Shown here: in pieces, positions 9,532 to 17,978 of the stretch
Layout of the letters: each line of letters starts with the position of its first letter
Numbering within the stretch: the first letter of the stretch is position 1
Origin: Streptomyces sp. Ru72
GTDB lineage: Bacteria; Actinomycetota; Actinomycetes; Streptomycetales; Streptomycetaceae
NCBI RefSeq assembly: GCF_002920635.1
Contig: NZ_PQSR01000062.1
Coordinates: 1 to 47,320, forward strand
Length of the DNA stretch: 47,320 bases
Direction of reading: 5' to 3'
Translations under genes and position numbers: made by a program
Notes under the pieces: generated by a model
Told to the model about the DNA's origin: nothing
Database searches by the model: none
Seen by the model: the letters and a program-made list of their open reading frames with translations, nothing else

Positions 9532-10355
9532 CTAGTTGGCCAACGAGTCCAGGAACTCCCGGACGATCGCGTTGAAGGCGTCGGGCCGTTCCATGTTGGG
9601 GTAGTGCGCGGTGCCTTCCACGAGCGTGGCCCGGCCGTGGGCGACGGTGCGTACCAGCCGCTCGGCCATGCGGATGTGGTCGGGTGAGTCGACACCGCCG
9701 TTGACGGCCAGCACGGGTACCTCGATCTTCGCCGCGCGGGCCCAGGTGTCGGTGAGGCGGACCCAGTGGTCCGGCTCGTCGCGGGTGTGCTTGGCGATCG
9801 TCGACCGGGCCATCTCCCGTACCCGCCGGTCGACTTCCGCGTCGACGTCCTCGGCCGTGCGCTGCGGTCCGTACGTGAACCGTGCGAGCGCGTCCACGAA
9901 GGCGTCGATGTCGCCTGTGCCGAGCGCCTGCCAGTACGCGGAGTTGGCGGCCTGCGTCCACGGGTCCCGGAAGTCGGGCTCACTCGTGCCGACGCCACTG
10001 ACGACGAGGGCGCCGACGAGGTCCGGGTGTTCCAGGGCGGTGTCCACCGCGATCGCTCCGCCCATCGACAGCCCGACCAGGGTCGCGGGGCCGGTGCCGA
10101 GGTGGCGCAGCAGCGCGGCGAGGTCGTCGGTGTGGCGGAACGGCCGCGTCGCGTTCGAGGACGCCCCGTGGCCGCGCGCGTCCGGGGCGATCACCCGGTG
10201 GGTCCGCGCGAACACCGGGATCTGGTCCTCCCACATCCGGTGGTCGAGGAAGCCACCGTCAGCAGCACCAGCGGCGCCCCCGCACCCACGTCGCGGTACA
10301 CCAGCGGGCCGTCGTCGGTCTCGAAGGTCTTCAGTGTCTCCACCGTGTCCGTCAT
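9532..10355 (-). pseudogene. Alpha/beta hydrolase, frameshifted near its oxyanion-hole motif
   Basis: The N-terminus reads from ATG 10355 (MTDTVETLKTFETDDGP, then GAGAPLVLL) and then loses frame at about 10259-10261; the rest reads in the neighbouring frame from WEDQIPVFARTHRVIAPDARGHG to stop 9532. Restoring one C on the coding strand rebuilds LVLLHGGFLDHRMWEDQI, the canonical HGG oxyanion motif, so a one-base deletion is clear. The downstream part keeps the nucleophile elbow GLSMGG, a catalytic Asp region (VPVLAVNGGVDSPDH) and the late His (EGTAHYPN). Total length would be 274 residues. It is divergent from a MarR gene that probably controls it. Sequencing error and true mutation cannot be told apart. 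Confidence 0.8.
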
Positions 10356-10356
10356 G

Positions 10357-10402
10357 ACAACCAAGGTGTCAACTTCTCGAGAGTTTGACAACCTAGGTGT
10401 CA
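10357..10402. promoter_or_regulatory. Shared operator region between hydrolase and MarR gene
   Basis: Two direct copies of ACAACC(A/T)AGGTGTCA lie at 10357-10371 and 10388-10402, 31 bases (about three helical turns) apart. Between and across them, 10367-10390 is a 24-base imperfect palindrome with outer arms TGTCAA/TTGACA and centre TCTCGAGA. The first copy abuts the hydrolase start codon, the second ends 11 bases before the MarR GTG. This fits dual repression by the MarR dimer. Confidence 0.6.
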
Positions 10403-10413
10403 TAATCGGCGGT

Positions 10414-10887
10414 GTGACCGAACAGAACGCGCCACTCGCCCCGGATGCCCTCGCCCCCCGTCTCATGGAGGTCTTCGCCCTGGTGGGCCCGCTGTACCGG
10501 CGGGTGCAGCGCAAGGTGGAGCAGGCCGAGGCGATCGAGGGCGTCTCCGTCGGCGTACGCGCCGTTCTGGCGCTGCTGTGCGGCCACGGGCCCATGACCG
10601 TCCCGCAGATGGGGCGCGCTCAGGCGCTCAGCAGGCAGTTCGTGCAGCGGATGGTCAACGAGGCGGCGGCGCGCGGGCTGGTCGAGAGCCTCCCGAACCC
10701 CGCCCGCAAGCGCTCCCCGCTGTTCCGGCTCACCGGCGAGGGGCAAGCGGTGATCGACGCCGTCACCGCCCGCGAATACGCCCTGCTGCGGCAGGTGCGC
10801 GGCCACCTCACCGAGGCCGATCTGCAGGCGTGCCTGCGCGTGCTGACCGGGATGCTCGACCTCTTCGACGACGTGGACGTGGACTGA
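10414..10887 (+). CDS. MarR family transcriptional regulator
   Basis: Winged-helix repressor of 157 residues. The HTH is MTVPQMGRAQALSRQFVQRMVNEAAARGLVE, with the wing NPARKRSPLFRLTGEG. The start is GTG 10414, chosen because it follows the palindromic control region directly. Divergent by 58 bases from the alpha/beta hydrolase; the shared operator region suggests it represses both that gene and itself, releasing on binding a hydrophobic ligand. The ligand is unknown. Confidence 0.85.
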   Translation: MTEQNAPLAPDALAPRLMEVFALVGPLYRRVQRKVEQAEAIEGVSVGVRAVLALLCGHGPMTVPQMGRAQALSRQFVQRMVNEAAARGLVESLPNPARKRSPLFRLTGEGQAVIDAVTAREYALLRQVRGHLTEADLQACLRVLTGMLDLFDDVDVD

Positions 10888-10914
10888 GGCGGCCGGTCAC
10901 TATGACCTCTCCGG

Positions 10915-10938
10915 GTTTATGCAACTAGTTGCACAAAC
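10915..10938. promoter_or_regulatory. 24-base near-perfect palindrome before the flavoenzyme-padR operon
   Basis: The centre TGCAACTAGTTGCA (10920-10933) is a perfect 14-base palindrome; the outer arms GTTT and AAAC extend the symmetry to 24 bases with one mismatched pair. It lies 51 bases before the flavoenzyme start. PadR, encoded at the end of this operon, is the most likely binder; the nearby MarR is an alternative. Confidence 0.6.
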
Positions 10939-10988
10939 TGGTGGCCGTCGTCTACAACAGACGCACGACACGCCGCACGGAGGGCCCC

Positions 10989-13003
10989 ATGAGCCGCTAC
11001 CCGCACCTGCTGACCCCGCTCGACCTGGGCTTCACCACGCTGCCCAACCGCGTGCTCATGGGCTCGATGCACGTGGGCCTGGAGGAGGCCGAGCGCGGCT
11101 TCGAGCGCATGGCCGCGTTCTACGCGGAGCGGGCGCGCGGGGGAGTGGGGCTCATCGTCACCGGCGGTATCGCCCCCAACGAGGCCGGGCGCCCGTACGA
11201 GGGCGGTGCCAAGCTCACCACCGACGCGGAGGCCGAACAGCACCGCGTCATCACCGACGCCGTGCATCGCGAGGGCGGGCGGATCGCGATGCAGATCCTC
11301 CACTTCGGCCGCTACGCCTACCACCGCGACCTCGTCGCGCCGAGCGCCCTCCAGGCGCCCATCAGCCCGTTCGTCCCGCATGCCCTCACCGACGCCGAGG
11401 TCGAGCAGACCATCGACGACTACGCGCGCGCCGCCCGCCTGGCCCGGCAGGCCGGGTACGACGGCGTCGAGATCATGGGCTCCGAGGGCTACCTCATCAA
11501 CGAGTTCATCGCTGCGGGCACCAACCGGCGCACCGACCGCTGGGGCGGCTCCTACGAGAACCGGATGCGGTTCCCGGTCGAGATCGTGCGCCGCGTCCGC
11601 GAGTCGGTCGGCGAGGACTTCATCGTCGTCTACCGGCTCTCCATGCTGGACCTCGTCCCCGGCGGCTCGTCCCTGGAGGAGGTCGTCACCCTCGCCAAGG
11701 CGGTCGAGGCCGCCGGAGCCACGATCATCAACACCGGCATCGGCTGGCACGAGGCCCGTATCCCCACCATCGCCACCTCCGTGCCGCGCGGCGCGTACGC
11801 CTGGGTGACCAAGAAGGTCATGGGAGCCGTCTCGGTGCCGCTGGTGACGACCAACCGCATCAACACGCCCGAGCTGGCCGAGCAGTTGATCGCCGAGGGG
11901 TACGCCGACATGGTGTCCCTGGCCCGCCCGATGCTCGCCGACCCGGACTTCGTCGCCAAGGCCGCGGCCGGGCGGCCCGAGACCATCAACACCTGCATCG
12001 GCTGCAACCAGGCCTGCCTCGACCACACCTTCAGCGGGCAGATCACCTCCTGCCTGGTCAACCCGCGTGCCTGCCACGAGACCGAACTCGTCCTCGCCCC
12101 GACCCGGCTGCGCAAGCGCGTCGCCGTCGTCGGCGCCGGCCCCGCCGGACTGGCCTGTGCCGTCTCCGCCGCCGAGCGCGGCCACGACGTCACGCTCTAC
12201 GAGGCGGCGGGCGAGATCGGCGGCCAGCTCAACGTGGCCCGCAAGGTGCCGGGCAAGCAGGAGTTCGACGAGACCCTGCGCTACTTCCGCACCCAGCTGG
12301 ACCTGCGCGGCGTGGACGTCCGGTTGAACACCCCTGTCGCCGCCGGTGATCTGTCCGGATACGACGAGATCGTCGTGGCGACCGGTGTCACCCCCCGCAC
12401 CCCCGACATCCCCGGCGCCGACCACCCCCGCGTCCTCGGCTACCTCGACGTGCTGCGGGACGGCGCGCCCGTCGGTGACCGCGTGGCGATCCTGGGCGCG
12501 GGCGGCATCGGGTTCGACGTCGCCGAGTACCTCACCGACGGCGGCGACAAGGCGAGCGAGGACCCGGCAACGTACTTCCGCCACTGGGGCTCGACATGGA
12601 CTACCGCGCCCCGGGCGGCCTCGCCGCACCCGAGCGCCCCACCCCGCCGCGCACCGTCCACCTCCTCCAGCGCAAGACCTCCAAGGTCGGCGCCGGGCTC
12701 GGCAAGACCACCGGCTGGATCCACCGCACCGAGCTGAAGCACCGGGGTGTGACCATGGTGCCGGGTGTCGGCTACGACCGGATCGACGACGCCGGGCTGC
12801 ACATCACCGTGGACGGGGAGAGCCGCGTCCTTCAGGTCGACACGATCGTCCTGTGCACCGGGCAGGAGCCGCGCCGGGACCTGTACGAGGAGCTTCTCGC
12901 CGCGGGCCGCACCCCGCACCTCATCGGCGGTGCCGACGTGGCGGCCGAACTGGATGCCAAGCGTGCGATCAAGCAGGGCACGGAGCTGGCCGCGGCACTG
13001 TAG
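10989..13003 (+). pseudogene. 2,4-dienoyl-CoA reductase / NADH:flavin oxidoreductase (FadH-like), one-base frameshift
   Basis: Old-yellow-enzyme barrel (1-~340) with a GLEE...LMGSMHVG start, H/G-rich QILHFGRYAYH and the FMN/acid block RTDRWGGSYENRMRFP; then an iron-sulfur cluster CIGCNQAC...C (about 340-360); then a FAD fold GAGPAGLACA and an NAD(P) fold GAGGIGFDVAEYL. Frame is lost at about 12590: inserting one C restores HWGLDMDYRAPGG, and the rest (LLQRKTSKVGAGLGKTTGWI to stop 13003) follows in the other frame. Repaired length is 671 residues, normal for FadH. The protein would reduce unsaturated acyl-CoA or similar enones. Start ATG 10989 has CGGAGGG upstream. The lesion may be a sequencing error. 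Confidence 0.8.
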
Positions 13004-13032
13004 GAGCCGGAGCCGGTCCCTAGGATGAGGCC

Positions 13033-13578
13033 ATGTCCCTCCCGCACGCGATCCTGACCGCCCTGCTGGAGAAGCCGTCGTCGGGGCTCGAACTGACCCG
13101 TCGGTTCGACCGGTCGATCGGCTACTTCTGGTCGGCCACCCACCAGCAGATCTACCGGGAGCTGGGACGCCTCGAGAGCGACGGCCTGATCCGCGCCCTG
13201 CCCGCCGAACAACCGGCCCGCGGGCAGAAGAAGTCGTACGAGGTCCTGCCGGCCGGCCGTGCCGAACTCGCCCGCTGGACGGCCGCCTCCCAGGACCCCA
13301 AGCCCCACCGGGACGTGCTGCTGCTGCGCCTGCGCGCCGCCGCCGTCGTCGGCACCGAGGGGATGGAGGCGGACCTGCGCCGCCATCTCGACCTGCACCG
13401 GCGTCAGTTGGCCGAGTACCGGGAGATCGAGGAACGTGACTTCGGGCCCGGACGTGACGCGGCGCGGGACCGCCTCCAGCACCTCGTGCTGCGGGCGGGC
13501 ATCGACCTGGAGACCTTCTGGATCCAGTGGCTCACCCATGCCCTGGAGGAGTTCCAGGAGCTGCCCGCACCCGATTAG
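13033..13578 (+). CDS. PadR family transcriptional regulator
   Basis: 181 residues with the PadR winged helix at the N-terminus (MSLPHAILTALLEKPSSGLELTRRFDRSIGYFW in part, then HQQIYRELGRLESDGLI) and the C-terminal Vir_act_alpha_C-like helical dimer domain (HLDLHRRQLAEYREIEERDF). It begins 30 bases after the flavoenzyme stop, so the two are probably one operon. The 24-base palindrome upstream of the operon is its likely operator, giving negative feedback until an effector such as a phenolic or enone compound is present (family habit, not shown here). Confidence 0.88.
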   Translation: MSLPHAILTALLEKPSSGLELTRRFDRSIGYFWSATHQQIYRELGRLESDGLIRALPAEQPARGQKKSYEVLPAGRAELARWTAASQDPKPHRDVLLLRLRAAAVVGTEGMEADLRRHLDLHRRQLAEYREIEERDFGPGRDAARDRLQHLVLRAGIDLETFWIQWLTHALEEFQELPAPD

Positions 13579-13753
13579 CGGATCCGTCCGCACCCGGACA
13601 GCCCAACCGGGTCCCGCGGGCGGGGCGGCATTGGCCGGGGCGCGCGCGGGCTACGTATGCTGGTGCCCTGCGCGGCGTGAACTCACTTGCCTTACAAGGC
13701 AGTTCGTGCCGACGGCGCGGTCCGCTGTCGTCGCTGATCCCGCGCCGGCGAAC

Positions 13754-13795
13754 GCGGCCGAGGGCCGGGGCCGTTCCGCCCCCGCCCTCGGCCGC
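13754..13795. terminator. Strong bidirectional hairpin terminator
   Basis: GCGGCCGAGGGC and GCCCTCGGCCGC form a perfect 12-base stem, extended by GGGG/CCCC past one mismatch, closing on an eight-base loop. It separates padR from the convergent dhaM. Confidence 0.8.
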
Positions 13796-13820
13796 ACCAT
13801 CCCGACGACCGGGTGTCCCG

Positions 13821-14237
13821 TCACTCCTTCCGGTAGGAGTACGCCTCCCTGGCCGCCGCCTCCACCGCCGCCAGATCGGCGCCCGTCGACGCTGTGACCA
13901 GCGCGGCGACCGCGCCCTCGACGAACGGGGCGTCGACGGCCCGGGTGTTCGGCGGCAGCTCGTCGCCCTCCGCGAGCAGCGCCTTCACGGTGAGGACCGC
14001 GCTGCCCAGGTCCATGAGGATCGCGACCCCAGCCCCCCGGTCGACGGAGGCCGCCGCGGCGGACACCAGCTCGGAACTGGTTCCGAACCCACCGTCCGCC
14101 GTGCCGCCCGCCGCGGCGACGGGCGCGGTGGCCCCGCCTCCCGACAGCGCCTTCGCCAGTGTCGCCACCGACTCGGCGACCGCCGGGCTGTGCGAGACGA
14201 GCACGATCCCGACCATCTTCTCCGTGACGTCACTCAC
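13821..14237 (-). CDS. dhaM: Dihydroxyacetone kinase phosphotransferase subunit DhaM
   Basis: EIIA-Man-like subunit that relays phosphate from HPr of the PTS to DhaL-bound ADP. The active-site His lies in GIVLVSHSPAVAESV (His16), and ILMDLGSA near residue 75 is the family's second block. With 138 residues it is the short, single-domain form, without the fused HPr and EI domains of the E. coli protein, so it must use separate PTS proteins. The start is GTG 14237, overlapping the dhaL stop by eight bases, which implies coupled translation. Confidence 0.88.
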   Translation of the reverse strand: MSDVTEKMVGIVLVSHSPAVAESVATLAKALSGGGATAPVAAAGGTADGGFGTSSELVSAAAASVDRGAGVAILMDLGSAVLTVKALLAEGDELPPNTRAVDAPFVEGAVAALVTASTGADLAAVEAAAREAYSYRKE

Positions 14238-14829
14238 CGGAGGCCTCCACGAGCGCCGCGATCAGCAGGGCGGAGGAGGTGGCGCCGGGATCCTGGTGCC
14301 CGATGCTTCGCTCACCCAGATAGCTCGCCCGGCCCTTGCGGGCCTGCAACGGGGTCGTCGCCACGGCACCCTCCTCGGCGGCGGCCGCCGCCGCCCGGAA
14401 GGAGGTGGCGAGCGCGTCCACCGCGGGCACCAGGGAGTCGACCATGGTCTTGTCGCCGGGCGCGGCCCCGCCGAGCGTCATCACCGCGTCCACGCCCGCC
14501 CGCACGGCGTCCGTCAGCTGTTGCTCGGTCACCTCGGTGGCGTCCCCGAGAGCCTTGCCGGTGCGGCGCAGCAGCGTCCCGTACAGCGGGCCGGAGGCAC
14601 CGCCGACCGTCGAGATCAGCTGACGGCCCGCGAGCTGGAGAATCGCACCGGGGGTGTCCGGCGCCTCCTTCTCCAGCGTGGCCGTGACAGCGCGGAAGCC
14701 GCGCTGCAGGTTGCTGCCGTGGTCCGCGTCGCCGATCGGTGAGTCGAGCGCGGTCAGCCGCTCGGCCTCGCGGTCGACGGACGCGGCGGCCGCCGTCATC
14801 CAACGGCGGAAGAAGTCGGCGTCGAGCAC
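14230..14829 (-). CDS. dhaL: Dihydroxyacetone kinase ADP-binding subunit DhaL
   Basis: Eight-helix nucleotide-binding subunit. It keeps the magnesium/ADP aspartates in LDSPIGDADHGSNLQRGF (about 30-47), the GGASGPLYGTLL loop and a C-terminal DPGATSSALLI. Length 199 residues from GTG 14829, with AAGGAGA eight bases upstream; the longer in-frame extension looks non-coding. Second gene of a dhaK-dhaL-dhaM operon on the minus strand. ADP stays bound and is rephosphorylated by DhaM, so the enzyme is PTS- and not ATP-driven. Confidence 0.9.
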   Translation of the reverse strand: MLDADFFRRWMTAAAASVDREAERLTALDSPIGDADHGSNLQRGFRAVTATLEKEAPDTPGAILQLAGRQLISTVGGASGPLYGTLLRRTGKALGDATEVTEQQLTDAVRAGVDAVMTLGGAAPGDKTMVDSLVPAVDALATSFRAAAAAAEEGAVATTPLQARKGRASYLGERSIGHQDPGATSSALLIAALVEASGE

Positions 14830-14900
14830 TGCATCTCCTTGCCTGATACGAACGTTGACCTCACTCGTCTGCCCCACGACCGGCCCGGCGGACAGATCGC

Positions 14901-15893
14901 TCACAGGCCCCAGCGCAGCGCCGGCGTGCTCACCGGCGCGTCCCACAGCCGCAGCAGCTCCTCGTCGATCTGACACAGGGTGACCGAGGCGCCGGCCATG
15001 TCGAGGGAGGTGACATAGTTGCCGACCAGCGTGCGGGCCACCGGGACGCCACGCTCGGACAGCACCCGCTGCACCTCCGCGTTGTAGCCGTACAGCTCCA
15101 GCAGCGGGGTGGCGCCCATGCCGTTGACCAGGACCAGCACCGGGTTGCGCGGCTGAAGGTCGTCCAGGACGGCGTTCACCGAGAAGTCGGCGATCTCCCC
15201 TGAGGTCATCATCGGGCGCCGCTCACGGCCCGGCTCGCCGTGGATGCCGATGCCCAGCTCCAGCTCGCCGGGCGGCAGGTCGAAGGTGGGGGTGCCCTTG
15301 GCGGGTGTGGTGCAGGCGCTGAGGGCGACACCGAAGCTGCGGGAGTTCTCGTTGACCTGCCGGGCGATGGACTGCACCCGTTCCAGCGGCTGTCCCTCGT
15401 CGGCCGCGGCCCCCGCGATCTTCTCCACGAACAAGGTGGCGCCGGTGCCGCGCCGTCCCGCCGTGTAGAGGCTGTCGGTGACGGCGACGTCATCGTTCAC
15501 CAGGACCTTCGCGACCTGGATGCCCTCGTCCTCGGCGAGCTCGGCCGCCATGTCGAAGTTCAGCACGTCGCCGGTGTAGTTCTTCACGATGAACAGGACG
15601 CCGGCGCCACTGTCCACGGCGGCCGCCGCACGCACCATCTGGTCGGGCACCGGAGAGGTGAACACCTCGCCGGGGCAGGCCGCCGACAGCATGCCGGGGC
15701 CGACGAAGCCGCCGTGCAGCGGCTCGTGGCCCGAGCCGCCGCCAGAGACGAGCGCGACTTTTCCGGCGACCGGGGCGTCACGCCGTACGATCACCCGGTT
15801 CTCCACATCGACGGCCAGCTCGGGGTGCGCGGCCGCCATGCCCCGCAGCGCGTCGGCGACCACCGTCTCCGGGACATTGATCAGCATCTTCAT
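14901..15893 (-). CDS. dhaK: Dihydroxyacetone kinase substrate-binding subunit DhaK
   Basis: Binds the ketotriose through a hemiaminal bond to a histidine, here in GIGIHGEPGRER (about residue 220), and presents it to DhaL. The N-terminal LVSGGGSGHEPLHGGFVG (about 48-65) and FIVKNYTGDVLNF are diagnostic. 330 residues. ATG 15893 has GGAGG eight bases ahead; an in-frame upstream extension has no ribosome site and is discarded. First gene of the operon, 71 bases before dhaL. DHA itself, or a related short ketose, is the likely substrate. Confidence 0.92.
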   Translation of the reverse strand: MKMLINVPETVVADALRGMAAAHPELAVDVENRVIVRRDAPVAGKVALVSGGGSGHEPLHGGFVGPGMLSAACPGEVFTSPVPDQMVRAAAAVDSGAGVLFIVKNYTGDVLNFDMAAELAEDEGIQVAKVLVNDDVAVTDSLYTAGRRGTGATLFVEKIAGAAADEGQPLERVQSIARQVNENSRSFGVALSACTTPAKGTPTFDLPPGELELGIGIHGEPGRERRPMMTSGEIADFSVNAVLDDLQPRNPVLVLVNGMGATPLLELYGYNAEVQRVLSERGVPVARTLVGNYVTSLDMAGASVTLCQIDEELLRLWDAPVSTPALRWGL

Positions 15894-16247
15894 GGGAGCC
15901 TCCTGCGTCCACTCGCTGTCGGCAGTATCGATGTTCGGGCCGCGGTGGTCACGTGTGCGGACGTTCTTCAGCGCGTCCGGCCTGCGCGGGCTGCTCAGCA
16001 TGAGCATGACCGCTTTCCTGGTTCGAATACCTCGACAAGTGTGATCTGTCTTACCTTCTTCTCGCATTCCCAGACTGAATACGGACATTCCGGAAGCCCG
16101 GCTGACCTGCGCAAAGTGGGGGTAAAAGAAATCCCCCTGGAAGAGTCAAATTTCAGGTGACGACCTTCTGTCGAACGGGTCTCGGTTCCTAGCCTGAGCC
16201 GCCAATTGCGCGTTAATTCTCTGCTCGGATAGTGAGAGGCCCTTGAC
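15894..16247. other. Divergent promoter region between dhaK and APC permease
   Basis: 354 bases, noticeably less GC-rich than its surroundings in 16010-16230 (AT-rich patches such as TTAATTC and AAATTT). No gene was recognised. Promoters for both divergent units must lie here, but no dyad stands out beyond a weak GGGGG/CCCCC hairpin near 16120. Confidence 0.4.
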
Positions 16248-17888
16248 ATGGTGAACCTGGACCATGCAGCCCCCGATGCCACCCGCGACCGGACCGGTCT
16301 ACGGCGTGACGTCGGTCTGATCGGACTGATGTGGGCCTCGGTGGGGTCCATCATCGGCTCCGGCTGGCTCTACGGCGCGCACGACGCGGTCATCCAGGCC
16401 GGCCCGTCGGCGATCATCTCGTGGGTGATCGGCGCCGTCGCGATCGTGCTGCTGGCGCTGGTGCACGCGGAGCTCGGTGGCATGTTCCCGGTGGCGGGCG
16501 GTACGGCCCGCTACCCGCACTACGCCTTCGGCGGACTGGCCGGTATGTCCTTCGGCTGGTTCTCCTGGCTGCAGGCCGCGACCGTGGCCCCCATCGAGGT
16601 CATGGCCATGATCGGTTACGCCGGTCACTGGTCCTGGGCGCAGCACTTCCAGCACGCCGACAAGACCCTGACGACCAGCGGACTGCTGGTGGCGATCGTG
16701 CTCATGGCGCTCTTCGTCGGGGTGAACTTCTTCGGCGTACGGGCACTCGCGCACACCAACAGCGCCGCGACCTGGTGGAAGATCGCCGTCCCGCTGGGCG
16801 CGATCTTCGTCATGGCCGCGACCCACTTCCACCCGGCCAACTTCCACTCCGAGGGCTTCGCACCCTTCGGCGCCAAGGGCGTGCTCGCCGCGATCAGCAC
16901 CAGCGGCATCATCTTCGCGCTGCTCGGCTTCGAACAGGCCATCCAGCTGGCCGGCGAGAGCCGCAACCCCAAGCGGGACCTGCCGCGCGCCACGCTCGGC
17001 TCGGTCGCGATCGGTGCCGTCATCTACGTCCTGCTGCAGGTGGTGTTCATCGCCGCGCTGCCGCACAGCACCTTCGCGCACGGCTGGGCCCACCTCGCGT
17101 ACAAGGGCGACACCGGCCCGTGGGCCGGCCTCGCGACGCTGGTGGGCCTGGGCTGGCTGGCCTGGGTCCTCTACCTCGACGCGGTCATCTCCCCCGGCGG
17201 TACCGGCCTGATCTACACCACCGCCACCTCCCGGGTCTCCTTCGGCCTGGCGAAGAACGGCTACGCGCCGAAGATCTTCGCCAGGACCGACTCGCGCGGT
17301 GTGCCGTGGTTCGGTCTCATCATGTCCTTCGTGACAGGTGTGATCTGCTTCCTGCCGTTCCCGAGCTGGCACAAGCTGGTCGGCTTCATCACTTCGGCGA
17401 GTGTGCTGATGTACGCCGGTGCGCCGCTGGCTTACGGCGTCTTCGCCGACAAGCTGCCGCACCGTGAGCGGCCGTACCGGCTGCCGGCCGGCAAGGTGAT
17501 CTCCCCGCTGTCGTTCGTGGTGGCCAACCTGATCATCTACTGGTCCGGCTGGGACACCCTGTGGCGGCTCGGCTTCGCGATCCTCCTCGGCTACGTGCTC
17601 CTCGGCGGCTACGCCCTGTACGCCAAGAGCAAGGACCTGCCGGACGCGCCCCGGCTGAACTGGAAGGCCGCCCAGTGGCTGCCTCCCTACCTGGTGGGCA
17701 TCGGCCTGATTTCCTGGCTCGGCGGCTTCGGTGGCGGCAAGGGCGACATCGGCCTGTGGTGGGACATCCTGGTCATCGCGGTCTTCTCCCTGGTCATCTA
17801 CTACTGGGCGAAGGCCACCGCCTCCCAGCCCGAGGAGATCGAGCGGAGCATCGAAGAGGTCGTGGTCACCGAGGCCCCGGCCCACTGA
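16248..17888 (+). CDS. APC-superfamily amino acid/amine permease
   Basis: Cytoplasmic-membrane proton symporter or antiporter of 546 residues with 12 or more hydrophobic spans. The first span carries the APC unwound-helix motif GSIIGSGWLYGAHDA; LLGFEQAIQLAGESRNPKRDLPRA is the family's conserved block in the middle, followed by YTTATSRVSFGLAKNGYAP. It ends with a cytosolic acidic tail. ATG 16248 has GAGAGG upstream. It is divergent from dhaKLM, yet no link between an amino acid permease and DHA phosphorylation is known, so shared control is only a guess. Confidence 0.85.
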   Translation: MVNLDHAAPDATRDRTGLRRDVGLIGLMWASVGSIIGSGWLYGAHDAVIQAGPSAIISWVIGAVAIVLLALVHAELGGMFPVAGGTARYPHYAFGGLAGMSFGWFSWLQAATVAPIEVMAMIGYAGHWSWAQHFQHADKTLTTSGLLVAIVLMALFVGVNFFGVRALAHTNSAATWWKIAVPLGAIFVMAATHFHPANFHSEGFAPFGAKGVLAAISTSGIIFALLGFEQAIQLAGESRNPKRDLPRATLGSVAIGAVIYVLLQVVFIAALPHSTFAHGWAHLAYKGDTGPWAGLATLVGLGWLAWVLYLDAVISPGGTGLIYTTATSRVSFGLAKNGYAPKIFARTDSRGVPWFGLIMSFVTGVICFLPFPSWHKLVGFITSASVLMYAGAPLAYGVFADKLPHRERPYRLPAGKVISPLSFVVANLIIYWSGWDTLWRLGFAILLGYVLLGGYALYAKSKDLPDAPRLNWKAAQWLPPYLVGIGLISWLGGFGGGKGDIGLWWDILVIAVFSLVIYYWAKATASQPEEIERSIEEVVVTEAPAH

Positions 17889-17901
17889 CCCGAACCCGGA
17901 C

Positions 17902-17945
17902 GTGTCCCGTCGGCCACAGCCACCCGGCCGTGGCCGACGGGACAC
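17902..17945. terminator. Bidirectional 16-base perfect hairpin
   Basis: GTGTCCCGTCGGCCAC and GTGGCCGACGGGACAC form a perfect 16-base stem around a 12-base loop, between the permease stop and the convergent GH43 stop. Confidence 0.8.
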
Positions 17946-17978
17946 CGTCATGTCCGGGCGACGTCCCGCAGACCACCG

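Noticed and set aside
15995..16354. Minus-strand 119-codon frame between dhaK and the permease
   Set aside because: It overlaps the start of the permease gene, lacks a ribosome site and has poor third-position bias.
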